A stretch of 64,000 bases of DNA, taken from positions 2,227,501 to 2,291,500 of the forward strand of contig NZ_CP011774.1 in NCBI RefSeq assembly GCF_001412535.1, in the 5' to 3' direction. Position numbers and translations under genes: made by a program. Each line of letters begins with the position of its first letter. The first letter of the stretch is position 1. The notes beneath the pieces are model-generated. The model was not told the DNA's origin and did not search any database. It saw nothing but the letters and a program-made list of their open reading frames with translations. Shown one piece after another: positions 27,776 through 33,873 of the stretch. Source of the stretch: Limnohabitans sp. 63ED37-2 (GTDB taxonomy: Bacteria; Pseudomonadota; Gammaproteobacteria; Burkholderiales; Burkholderiaceae_C).

Positions 27776-28656
27776 GTCTTGTCCCCTGCTTTTTTGCTTG
27801 GGTTCTGCGCCAAGGCGCGCAACTGCTTGGCGTTTTGCGGGCTGACCAGCTTTTTGCCCGTTTCGGCTTCCAGCTTCAGGCGCGCCTGCCGTGCCACCCC
27901 GCCACCGCGCTTGGCCACGGATTCGTGCTCGTCCAGCGTTTGCGGCTGAACGGCTTCTGAAATTTCTTTGGTGGACAGCTCGGCCAGCATGCTCATGATC
28001 AACTCTTTGTTGGTCATGTTGTCGCGGAGGTTCTCTTTTTTCAGACCCTTGTGCTGCTTGTATTCCTTGGCGGTCTTGTCGGCCCAGGTTTTGTAGATGA
28101 CATCGGTCAAAAATGCGAATTGCGGCCCTTCTTGCAAGCCGTGCTTTTTCCACTCGTCGGTGAGCTCTTTGCGGATCTCGATGCTCTTGAGCCGCTGGTT
28201 GATCCAGTTGTCCGTGTAGCCCAGGCGCTTGTAGTCGCGCATGGCTTGCTCGATGCTGAGTTCCGGGTCTTGCAGCTGGTCTAGGCGCTGGCTGCCCACT
28301 TCGGCCAGCCAGAGCTTGAAAGGTTCGGCCCGCTTGCTGGGGATGGACTGGATGAGCCGCAAGATTTGCTCGGTGTCGGCCACATCGGTCAGGTATTTTT
28401 TGCCGTCGGCGGCGGTCAATTTCAGTTGGTTAGTGGCACTAACCAACTGACTGCCTTCGGCGATCAGCTTGTTCTTGAGCCACTTCCAGTAGTTGCGCAC
28501 CTTCTTGTAGTCAGGCTGGTCGGTCAGCACGGCCACCACGTCCAACACCGAGAACCACCATTTCTCAGCCTCGGCATCCCACTCGCTGCGAATGTGCTGC
28601 GATTCGAACAGCTTGATTTTGCTATCGGCGTCGAACTTGTCGGGGATGCTCGGCAT
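27772..28656 (-). CDS. Bro-N domain protein (phage antirepressor / DinD-like)
   Basis: A 294-aa protein. Residues about 10-115 are a Bro-N domain: IKLFESQHIRSEWDAEAEKWWFSVLDVVAVL, then YWKWLKNKLIAEGSQLV and the conserved DVADTEQILRLIQSIPSKRAEPFKLWLAEVG, quoted in parts. The middle (YTDNWINQRLKSIEIRKELTDEW) and the basic C-terminus fit the DinD/Bro proteins found on bacterial chromosomes, often in mobile DNA. DinD is SOS-induced and acts on RecA in E. coli; whether this one does is unknown. Its stop overlaps the start of the rhuM remnant. Confidence 0.85.
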   Translation of the reverse strand: MPSIPDKFDADSKIKLFESQHIRSEWDAEAEKWWFSVLDVVAVLTDQPDYKKVRNYWKWLKNKLIAEGSQLVSATNQLKLTAADGKKYLTDVADTEQILRLIQSIPSKRAEPFKLWLAEVGSQRLDQLQDPELSIEQAMRDYKRLGYTDNWINQRLKSIEIRKELTDEWKKHGLQEGPQFAFLTDVIYKTWADKTAKEYKQHKGLKKENLRDNMTNKELIMSMLAELSTKEISEAVQPQTLDEHESVAKRGGGVARQARLKLEAETGKKLVSPQNAKQLRALAQNPSKKAGDKT

Positions 28657-28707
28657 GCTGAAACCTTGTTGTTGTTTGGGGTGAATAGGGAGCGTTAAGG
28701 GTGGTGC

Positions 28708-29097
28708 TCAAGGCCACAGCCGCGCAAAGTCAAACGACAGCTGCCGGTGATGCCGAATGGTCAGCATGTACACCGTGGCCTCGGTCTTGGGGCTTGCATC
28801 CTCCACCAGATACAGCATCAGGTAGTCGCCGTGCAGGTATTCGCGCAGCGCGTCCGGCGCTCCCGCAGGCATGGCCGCCAGCAGCGCCAGCGCCTCGGAT
28901 GACTGCGGCGCGTTGGCCAAGTAGCGGCGCCCCATGCGCGGAAAGCGCCGCAGGTTGGGGATGACGGTGGCGCGAAGCTCGGCCAGCAAGTCATCGAACG
29001 CAAAGCCAGCGCCAGCCTCCACCAGGAACGCCTCAATCGCGTCCAAGCGTTCCAAGAAACTGGCGGTCAGTTCGACCTGGTACAGCGGGTCAGCCAC
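28708..29097 (-). CDS. ParE/RelE-superfamily toxin
   Basis: A 129-aa protein starting at a GTG that overlaps the antitoxin stop by 8 bp (GTGGCTGA). The frame is open back to 29169, but that would overlap the antitoxin by 80 bp. The fold pattern is RelE/ParE-like: YQVELTASFLERLDAIEAFL, then ELRATVIPNLRRFPRMGRRYL, and a C-terminal strand pair with VYMLTIRHHRQLSFDFARLW, the family's IxxIRHxRQ-type motif. It either cleaves mRNA on ribosomes or poisons gyrase; sequence alone does not decide. Confidence 0.85.
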   Translation of the reverse strand: MADPLYQVELTASFLERLDAIEAFLVEAGAGFAFDDLLAELRATVIPNLRRFPRMGRRYLANAPQSSEALALLAAMPAGAPDALREYLHGDYLMLYLVEDASPKTEATVYMLTIRHHRQLSFDFARLWP

Positions 29098-29410
29098 GTT
29101 GCTTGGCGGGGCGTTTGGTGGCGGTCTTGCGTCGTTGTTGCAGCTGGGCGAGCGCGGCGTCTGCTTCAAACGTGCGACCCGCTGCGATGTCGGCCAAGCC
29201 GCGCTTGGCGTCGTCGATCAACAACAGGTGAATGCGTTCGCGCTCCAAGCGGTGGTAGTAGTCGAGTCGGTCAGAGTCGATCAGCGCAACATAGCTCTCG
29301 CCGTTCTTGGTGATGATCTTCTCTGCCCCGGCCTTGGCCTGGTCGGCCAGTTCGGACAGATGGGAGCGTGCTTGCGTGAACGGCACGACATCGCTGGCAG
29401 AAAATCCCAT
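29090..29410 (-). CDS. Phd/YefM-family antitoxin
   Basis: A 106-aa antitoxin. VVPFTQARSHLSELADQAKAG then EKIITKNGESYVALIDSDRLDYY is the Phd/YefM N-terminal DNA-binding fold; the C-terminal 40 residues, basic and helical, would wrap the toxin. AAGGAG lies 6 bp before the ATG at 29410, which decides this start over upstream in-frame ATGs at 29428 and 29443. A nested palindrome just upstream is a good candidate for its own operator. It is the first gene of a two-gene operon with the ParE/RelE-type toxin. Confidence 0.88.
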   Translation of the reverse strand: MGFSASDVVPFTQARSHLSELADQAKAGAEKIITKNGESYVALIDSDRLDYYHRLERERIHLLLIDDAKRGLADIAAGRTFEADAALAQLQQRRKTATKRPAKQRG

Positions 29411-29423
29411 GACTGACTCCTTA

Positions 29424-29453
29424 GACATTGCAGAATTCTGCACATTCTATGTC
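29424..29453. promoter_or_regulatory. Nested palindrome upstream of the Phd/ParE operon (autoregulatory operator candidate)
   Basis: TGCAGAATTCTGCA (29429-29442) is a perfect 14-bp palindrome, enclosed by GACAT (29424-29428) and ATGTC (29449-29453). It lies 14-43 bp upstream of the antitoxin start, where Phd-type antitoxins bind. Confidence 0.6.
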
Positions 29454-29489
29454 AGCTTGGCTTTTTGCTTACTTACGGGTTATTTGCAC

Positions 29490-29545
29490 AGCGAGTCCAC
29501 GCCCGAGGAGCTGGCTATTTGAGTGAGCCGGGGTCGGGGTTTTGG
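29490..29545 (+). repeat. DUF924 3'-end copy A (decayed gene tail)
   Basis: In the frame of the intact DUF924 gene this reads SESTPEELAI, a stop, then the GVGVF-like remains of the SEPGSGF tail. It matches 32005-32059 nearly base for base. The repeat continues to the right through the spacer GGTCAATCGCTTTAAACTACA and into mntA, as it does at 32060-32190. Confidence 0.8.
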
Positions 29546-29610
29546 CTGCCCTCTTGTCGGTTGCCTCTCTTTGATAGGCAGCGGAGGTCAATCGCTTTAA
29601 ACTACAACTC

Positions 29611-29901
29611 ATGCGACCATCCCATGCACTCAGCCAACACCGCGAAGCCGTCTGCCAAGCCGCAGCCCGTTATCGCGTGGCGAACCCGCGCGTGTTTGGG
29701 TCGGCTTTACACGGCGATGACATTGATGGCAGCGACTTGGATTTGTTGGTAGATCCTCTGCCCGGCACCACTCTGTTTGATCTGGGTGGCTTGCAAGACG
29801 AGTTGCAAACCTTGTTGGGTGTGTCCGTGGATGTGCTCACGCCCAAAGACTTGCCACCCAAGTTTCGGGATGCGGTGGTGCAGGAAGCCCGCCCGCTATG
29901 A
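29611..29901 (+). CDS. mntA: MntA-type minimal nucleotidyltransferase antitoxin
   Basis: A 96-aa protein with the polymerase-beta-like NTase motif: G30-S31, ten residues, then D42-x-D44 in GSDLDLLVD. It is the partner of the HepT gene, whose ATG overlaps its stop (ATGA). In characterised MntA/HepT pairs, MntA adds AMPs to a tyrosine of HepT and so silences its RNase activity. Length and motif fit. Its first 26 codons and upstream 100 bp occur again at 32060-32190, where a zeta-type kinase has replaced the rest. Confidence 0.88.
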   Translation: MRPSHALSQHREAVCQAAARYRVANPRVFGSALHGDDIDGSDLDLLVDPLPGTTLFDLGGLQDELQTLLGVSVDVLTPKDLPPKFRDAVVQEARPL

Positions 29902-30245
29902 CGATCAACCGTTTGCCCGATTACTTGGGCCACATGCGCCAAGCGATCGCTGACGCACAGGCGTTCACAGAAGGCATGGCTCAGCCCGATTTCGAGCAGG
30001 ACAAGCGCACCCAGCAGGCGGTTGTGATGAGCTTGATCGTCTTGGGTGAAGCGGCCACAAAGGTCATGGACCAGCACCCTGAATTTGCCGCCGAACATGC
30101 AGAAATTCCATGGCGAAGCATGCGCGGCATGCGCAACCGCATTGCACATGGTTATTTCGACATCGACCTGGCCGTGGTCTGGGACACGTTGCAAACCGCC
30201 CTGCCCACACTCAAAGTTCAGCTCGATTCCATCTTTCCTGAGTGA
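29898..30245 (+). CDS. hepT: HepT-like ribonuclease toxin (DUF86)
   Basis: A 115-aa HEPN-fold protein. R79-(NRIA)-H84-G-Y86 is the RX4HXY motif: Arg and His form the RNase site and the Tyr is the residue AMPylated by MntA. MSLIVLGEAATKVMDQHPE and WRSMRGMRNRIAHGYFDID are typical of DUF86/HepT. The start overlaps mntA by 4 bp. Just at its stop (30238-30258) an out-of-frame copy of the DUF924 tail begins, so its last codons were formed at a recombination joint or by chance fusion. Confidence 0.9.
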   Translation: MTINRLPDYLGHMRQAIADAQAFTEGMAQPDFEQDKRTQQAVVMSLIVLGEAATKVMDQHPEFAAEHAEIPWRSMRGMRNRIAHGYFDIDLAVVWDTLQTALPTLKVQLDSIFPE

Positions 30246-30262
30246 GCCAGGGTCGGGACTTA
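30236..30262 (+). repeat. DUF924 3'-end copy D
   Basis: Read in +1 relative to hepT, this stretch gives FLSEPGSGL, the C-terminal end of DUF924 proteins. It overlaps the last codons of hepT. Confidence 0.7.
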
Positions 30263-30302
30263 AAGCCATATTCAATGCGCATGGGTGGCCATACCCCATG
30301 GC

Positions 30303-30325
30303 TTACGTAAATTACGAACTTTACG
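30303..30325. promoter_or_regulatory. Three TTACG iterons spaced 9 bp, operator candidate for the Xre/RES operon
   Basis: TTACG begins at 30303, 30312 and 30321; the first lies in the 8-bp palindrome TTACGTAA. The third overlaps a candidate -35. Phased short repeats in front of an antitoxin gene suggest cooperative autorepression. Confidence 0.5.
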
Positions 30326-30348
30326 AGATTAACAAGAAGGTTTAAAAT
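30321..30348 (+). promoter_or_regulatory. Candidate promoter of the Xre/RES toxin-antitoxin operon
   Basis: TTACGA (30321-30326) and TAAAAT (30343-30348) with 16-bp spacing stand 68 bp upstream of the antitoxin ATG. The hairpin at 30351-30379 would then lie at the very start of the transcript. Confidence 0.45.
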
Positions 30349-30425
30349 CACGGGGCCTGCATCTTGAGTGCTGGCCCCGTTTCGTTGGTCAAGCGGGTGC
30401 ACCAGGAAGAACACCATGAACACGC
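30345..30425 (+). repeat. Leader repeat copy 1: GGGGCC hairpin plus RBS region of the Xre antitoxin gene
   Basis: An imperfect hairpin, GGGGCCtGCA (30352-30361) / TGCtGGCCCC (30369-30378), with one T-T mismatch, is followed by the RBS and ATG of the antitoxin gene. The whole 80 bp recurs at 33722-33802 in diverged form with a perfect stem. Confidence 0.75.
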
Positions 30426-30883
30426 TCACCTTTCCCCTTTCGGCCGTCACGGAAGTGCCCCGTGACAAAGCCAGCGGCCAAGACCCTTACGCCTCAGAAG
30501 CGCAAACCAATGCGCTGCTGCGCTTTGGCGCGCAGTACCGGCTGCAACGCATTCAGGCGGCTGACATGATCACCACCGACGAAGCGGCCGCCCTGTCGGG
30601 CACCACCCGCGTGACCATGAACGCCTGGATCAAAAGCGGCCGCTGCATTGGCGTGTCGCACCTGCGCCGGGGCTACAAGCTGCCCCGCTGGCAGTTCGAG
30701 CCGTTCATCTTTCCGGTCATCGCGCCCATGGCAGCCGCCTTGGGTTCGACCGACGGCTGGCAACTGCTGGCTTTCTTGGAAAGTCCGCACCCGGCACTGG
30801 ACGGCCAGTCACCCCGCACCGCACTGGAGCAAGGCACACCCGCCCAGCGCGTGATCGATCTGGCCACGGCAGAGGGGCATTGA
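30416..30883 (+). CDS. Xre/MbcA/ParS-type antitoxin (DUF2384-like), partner of RES toxin
   Basis: A 155-aa protein. Residues about 40-85 form a helix-turn-helix-like segment (MITTDEAAALSGTTRVTMNAWIKSGRCIG). The C-terminal half (LGSTDGWQLLAFLESPHPALDGQSPRTALEQG) is the toxin-binding domain with the family's LxxxxxALxG(x)SPxxAL pattern. AGGAAG stands 8 bp before ATG 30416; the frame extends upstream without support. The RES toxin gene starts 12 bp after its stop. The pair matches RES-Xre modules such as ParST/MbcTA, where the antitoxin both represses the promoter and blocks the toxin. Confidence 0.88.
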   Translation: MNTLTFPLSAVTEVPRDKASGQDPYASEAQTNALLRFGAQYRLQRIQAADMITTDEAAALSGTTRVTMNAWIKSGRCIGVSHLRRGYKLPRWQFEPFIFPVIAPMAAALGSTDGWQLLAFLESPHPALDGQSPRTALEQGTPAQRVIDLATAEGH

Positions 30884-30895
30884 CCGCCTCTTTCC

Positions 30896-31489
30896 ATGAA
30901 ATTCAAAGACTTGCATCCACCCATCCTTGAGCTGGCCCCGGGCCAGACGTTTCATCGTGTGCAGCTGACGCGTGCGCGCAAAACCAGCGTGCGAATCAAC
31001 GGCTTGTTGTTGGCACCCACCGGTTTGCAATCGGGGCGTTTTTGTTTGCCGTCCGAACCCACGGCCTATCTGGCCGACAGCGAGCACACCGCGCTTTATG
31101 AGTCGATCTTTCGGCGCGATGTGCACAGCCGCTGTCTCGACGAATTGGCCCGCAAGTCGCTGGTGACGTTCACCACCAAAGGCCGTTTGCGTTTGGCCGA
31201 TGTGCGGGCGCTGGCCGAGCCCTACCCCGTACTTCAAGCTCAACGTGTCGCCATCACCCAAGCCTTTGCGCAAGAGTGCCGGGCGCAACAACTCGACGGC
31301 ATCGTTTACGCATCGACCCAACACCCTCTGCATTCGTGCATTGCACTGTTTGCGTCGGGCATGGCGCAGGTGAGGAAAGTTTCGTTACTGCCGCTTGTCA
31401 AACCGAGCACTAGGCAACTGCTGACATGCGTGACCGATGCCGCCAGGCGTTCTGGCGTTCCGCTGTTGGACTTCCCAGACACCGTTTGA
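30896..31489 (+). CDS. RES-domain toxin
   Basis: A 197-aa protein with the Arg, Glu, Ser elements of the RES fold: FHRVQLTRARKTSVR near the N-terminus, AYLADSEHTALYESIFRRD in the middle, and GIVYASTQHPLHSCIALFAS late in the chain. RES toxins act on NAD+, by phosphorolysis (MbcT), hydrolysis, or as ADP-ribosyltransferases (ParT). The NxR-rich loop GLQSGRFCLPSEPTAYL looks complete, so the toxin may be active. It directly follows its antitoxin gene. Confidence 0.88.
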   Translation: MKFKDLHPPILELAPGQTFHRVQLTRARKTSVRINGLLLAPTGLQSGRFCLPSEPTAYLADSEHTALYESIFRRDVHSRCLDELARKSLVTFTTKGRLRLADVRALAEPYPVLQAQRVAITQAFAQECRAQQLDGIVYASTQHPLHSCIALFASGMAQVRKVSLLPLVKPSTRQLLTCVTDAARRSGVPLLDFPDTV

Positions 31490-31519
31490 AACGACGTCAA
31501 TCGTTAATTTTCCGAGTCG

Positions 31520-32059
31520 ATGCAACCCCACTCCATCCTCAACTTCTGGTTCACCGAACTCACCCCCAAGCACCACTTCGCCAAAGACCCCGCCTTGGAC
31601 GAAGCCATCCGCACCCGCTTCGGGGCCACGCTGGCGGCGGCGGCGCGGTGTGAGTTGTTTGCCTGGCGCACCACGCCCGAGGGGCGCTTGGCCGAGGTCT
31701 TGGTGCTCGATCAGTTCTCGCGCAACGTCTACCGCGACACGCCACAAGCCTTTGCGCAAGACGCGCTGGCCTTGGCGCTGGCGCAGGAGCTGGTGGCCAG
31801 TGGGCAAGACCGCAACCTGCCCTTGGCGCAGCGCAGCTTTGCCTACATGCCCTACATGCACAGCGAGTCGGCATTGGTGCACACCCAAGCCGCCCTCCTG
31901 TTTGCGCAGCCTGGCTTGGAAGACACCCTGCGCTTCGAGGAGCGCCACCAAGCCATCATCGAGCGCTTTGCCCGCTACCCCCACCGCAACGCCATCCTCG
32001 GCCGCCCTTCCACGCCTGAGGAGCTGGCGTTTTTGAGTGAGCCGGGGTCGGGGTTTTGA
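31520..32059 (+). CDS. DUF924 family protein
   Basis: A 179-aa helical, TPR-like protein of unknown function. ILNFWFTELTPKHHFAKDPALD, VLVLDQFSRNVYRDTPQAFAQD and FAYMPYMHSES are diagnostic DUF924 stretches, quoted separately. The C-terminus RNAILGRPSTPEELAFLSEPGSGF is the segment found in three extra copies nearby. Only 30 bp separate it from the RES toxin gene. It is the only intact DUF924 gene here and likely the parent of the stray tails. Confidence 0.9.
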   Translation: MQPHSILNFWFTELTPKHHFAKDPALDEAIRTRFGATLAAAARCELFAWRTTPEGRLAEVLVLDQFSRNVYRDTPQAFAQDALALALAQELVASGQDRNLPLAQRSFAYMPYMHSESALVHTQAALLFAQPGLEDTLRFEERHQAIIERFARYPHRNAILGRPSTPEELAFLSEPGSGF

Positions 32060-32200
32060 GCCACCTCCCTTGAGTGGGCAGCGCTGGTCAATCGCTTTAA
32101 ACTACATCCCATGCGCCCATCCCAAGCACTCAGGCAACACCGCGACGCCGTCTGCCAAGGCGCAGCACGCTACCGCGTGACCAACTCGCGCCTCTCATGA
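32005..32200 (+). repeat. Direct repeat of 29490-29690 (DUF924 tail + spacer + mntA start)
   Basis: The last 55 bp of the DUF924 gene, the spacer with GGTCAATCGCTTTAAACTACA, and the first 26 codons of an mntA-like gene follow each other in the same order and spacing as at 29490-29690, with scattered mismatches. Homology ends about 32190, just before the zeta-type gene. Confidence 0.85.
32111..32200 (+). pseudogene. Beheaded mntA copy (29-codon remnant) coupled to a zeta-type kinase gene
   Basis: MRPSQALRQHRDAVCQGAAR then YRVTNSRLS and a stop. Residues 1-25 align with MntA at 29611 (MRPSHALSQHREAVCQAAAR, YRVANPR). The NTase motif is lost. Its TGA overlaps the ATG of the next gene as ATGA, so ribosomes starting at the mntA site could reinitiate on the kinase gene. 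Confidence 0.8.
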
Positions 32201-32790
32201 ACGCGAACGCTCCACCCAAAAAACCAACCGTGGTGGTCATTGCAGGTCCAAATGGTGCAGGCAAGTCGACCTCTGCGCCGTTTTTGCTCAAGGGCGCTTT
32301 GGGTGTGTTGGAATTCGTGAACGCCGACCAGATCGCTGTAGGCCTCTCGGCCTATGCGCCTGAGACGGTGTCGTTCGAGGCAGGGCGAATCATGCTGAGG
32401 CGCTTGCATGGATTGGCAATGTCGGGAAGCAGCTTCGCGTTCGAGAGCACGCTGTCAAGTCGCACCTTCGCGAAGTTCCTGCGCGACTGCAAGGCCACCG
32501 GCTATCAGGTGGTCTTGTTTTACGTCACGCTACCCACCTCCAATCTGGCGGTCCAACGGGTGGCACTCCGAGTGAAGCAAGGCGGGCACAACATTCCGAC
32601 AGACGATATTCACCGCCGTTTCCAACGCAGCTTGAACAACCTGTTCGAGTTGTATTTGCCGCTTTCTGATCGCTGGTCCGTGCTGGATAATGCTGGAGGT
32701 CGCATCGAAACCATCGCTTCCGGTACTCCCCGTCGCACATCTGTGAAAGATCCTGAAAAATGGCTTCTGCTTCAGTCCATCGCAAGCTAA
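32197..32790 (+). CDS. Zeta-toxin-family P-loop kinase
   Basis: A 197-aa kinase. Walker A is GPNGAGKST at 17-25, preceded by a hydrophobic strand. FVNADQIAVGLS holds the Asp of the sugar-phosphate site, and FAFESTLSSRTFAKFLRDCK with VVLFYVTLPT are typical of chromosomal zeta-like proteins. Zeta toxins phosphorylate UDP-GlcNAc-type sugars and arrest wall synthesis. No epsilon antitoxin is upstream; instead a truncated mntA start overlaps its ATG, and a small basic gene overlaps its end. Confidence 0.87.
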   Translation: MNANAPPKKPTVVVIAGPNGAGKSTSAPFLLKGALGVLEFVNADQIAVGLSAYAPETVSFEAGRIMLRRLHGLAMSGSSFAFESTLSSRTFAKFLRDCKATGYQVVLFYVTLPTSNLAVQRVALRVKQGGHNIPTDDIHRRFQRSLNNLFELYLPLSDRWSVLDNAGGRIETIASGTPRRTSVKDPEKWLLLQSIAS

Positions 32791-32948
32791 GCACCAACAA
32801 ACCCACCAAGGCCCTGAGCGAACAAGCACGCATTGATCTCGCGCTCAAGCAGGCCGCTGCGCACGCCCGCAAACAACTGGCTGCTCAGGGCCTGAAGTTA
32901 CCGACCCAGAGCTGGAAAACTGGGAAGATCAGCAACCCAGTGGTTTGA
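32760..32948 (+). CDS. Small basic protein overlapping the zeta-type kinase gene, possible antitoxin
   Basis: A 62-aa Lys/Ala-rich, mostly helical protein (KALSEQARIDLALKQAAAHA). It starts 31 bp inside the kinase gene in another frame, an arrangement common for small partners of chromosomal zeta-like kinases. The last residues (KTGKISNPVV) run straight into DUF924 tail copy C, so the original C-terminus may have been cut off by recombination. Antitoxin activity is inferred from position only. Confidence 0.55.
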   Translation: MASASVHRKLSTNKPTKALSEQARIDLALKQAAAHARKQLAAQGLKLPTQSWKTGKISNPVV

Positions 32949-32964
32949 AACCATTGGCGGCTGC

Positions 32965-33039
32965 CGCAACGCCATCTTGGGGCGCGAGTCCACGCCTGAG
33001 GAGCTGGCGTTTTTGAAGGAGCCGAGGTCAGGGTTTTAA
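32965..33039 (+). pseudogene. DUF924 3'-end copy C (gene tail without body)
   Basis: The frame reads RNAILGRESTPEELAFL then KEPRSGF and TAA, 25 codons matching the end of the intact DUF924 protein. Nothing upstream of 32965 continues the similarity; the zeta partner gene ends there. Confidence 0.85.
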
Positions 33040-33175
33040 GATCGTCATGGTTTTGACATCGGCCTGAATACCCTTGGCCGCAGAACCTCGCTGAACTTGC
33101 CCGATGCATCCCGCCATTGCCCAACACCCCGAGTCGATTGATGCGGCGTGCCTCCCGCGCTTAGGAGTGTGATCC

Positions 33176-33442
33176 ATGCCAACGATTGCCATCTTCTTCG
33201 GAATCATCGTGCGCATGTGGCACGACGATCACCCGCCACCGCATATCCATGTGGAGTAGAAAGGGTTTGAGGCTTTGGTCGCGATTGAAACCGGCTTGGT
33301 CTCGCAAGGCGAGCTTCCACGAAAAGTAGCCAGCATTGTGAAAGACTGGTGCCTGCTTCACCAAACGGAACTGCTCAATAATTGGGAAAAGGCCCAACAC
33401 TTCGAACCTCTAGACCGCATACAAGGAGCCGATCGTGATTAA
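33176..33442 (+). pseudogene. DUF4160 (toxin-like) gene with in-frame amber codon
   Basis: AGGAG precedes the ATG by 8 bp. The frame reads MPTIAIFFGIIVRMWHDDHP then PPHIHVE, TAG at 33257-33259, and goes on in the same frame: GFEALVAIETGLVSQGELPR, KVASIVKDWCLLHQTELLNNWEKA, to a TAA at 33440-33442. This is a full-length DUF4160 protein with one stop where the family usually has Tyr after HVE. DUF4160 genes normally pair with DUF2442, as here; the next gene starts inside its last codons. Read as 27 aa only, it would be inactive unless TAG is read through. Confidence 0.85.
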
Positions 33443-33689
33443 GTTGCTTGATGTAAAGACCATTGCAGCCCATCAATTGGAAATGACCTTCAGCGACCAT
33501 ACGCAGGGCGTTTTTGATGGAGCCCGGTACTTGGCCGACCGCAAAGGCCCATTGTTGGAAGCCTTGCGTGACCCGGCTTATTTCTCAAGGTGTTTTGTCG
33601 ATGCCGGTGCACTCTGCTGGCCCAACGGGCTGGAACTTTCAGCTGCTCGACTGTATGAGCTGTCTCTTGCCGTCAAAGCTGCTGCTTGA
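33435..33689 (+). CDS. DUF2442 domain protein (partner of DUF4160)
   Basis: An 84-aa protein starting at GTG 33435, with AGGAG 7 bp upstream and an 8-bp overlap with the DUF4160 end. ITCHQLEMTF-like (KTIAAHQLEMTFSDHTQGVFD) opening, DPAYFSRCFVDAGALCWPNG and the LSAARLYELS tail are typical of DUF2442. It is presumed to be the antitoxin or DNA-binding half of a two-gene module. Intact despite the amber codon in its partner. Confidence 0.85.
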   Translation: MIKLLDVKTIAAHQLEMTFSDHTQGVFDGARYLADRKGPLLEALRDPAYFSRCFVDAGALCWPNGLELSAARLYELSLAVKAAA

Positions 33690-33721
33690 TAAAAAACACC
33701 TGGCTTGCTTGACGAGTTTCC

Positions 33722-33802
33722 AAAAACCACGGGGCCAGCATCTGAGGTGCTGGCCCCATTTGATTGGACAAGTCAGAGCCCCCATAAGAACACCGTAAAC
33801 AC
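33722..33802 (+). repeat. Leader repeat copy 2 (diverged copy of the Xre antitoxin leader)
   Basis: A perfect 10-bp stem GGGGCCAGCA (33731-33740) / TGCTGGCCCC (33748-33757), then ATTGGACAAG and AAGAACACCGTAAACACC, aligns with 30345-30425 along its whole length. In place of the ATG stands GTA, and no antitoxin-like frame follows. It marks a lost or moved Xre/RES module, or a mobile leader element. Confidence 0.75.
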
Positions 33803-33873
33803 CGGGATCATGGTTGACCGATTCACCTGGTGGCCAGTCACCCCGGACCGGACTGATGTAAGGCACAACCGCC

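Noticed and set aside
29465..29752. Frame running from the DUF924 tail into mntA (95 codons)
   Set aside because: It is +1 to mntA and made of two unrelated parts; the mntA frame at 29611 has the NTase motif.
33040..33175. Gene or remnant between DUF924 tail C and DUF4160
   Set aside because: No open frame with family likeness in either strand; only the RBS of the DUF4160 gene is clear.
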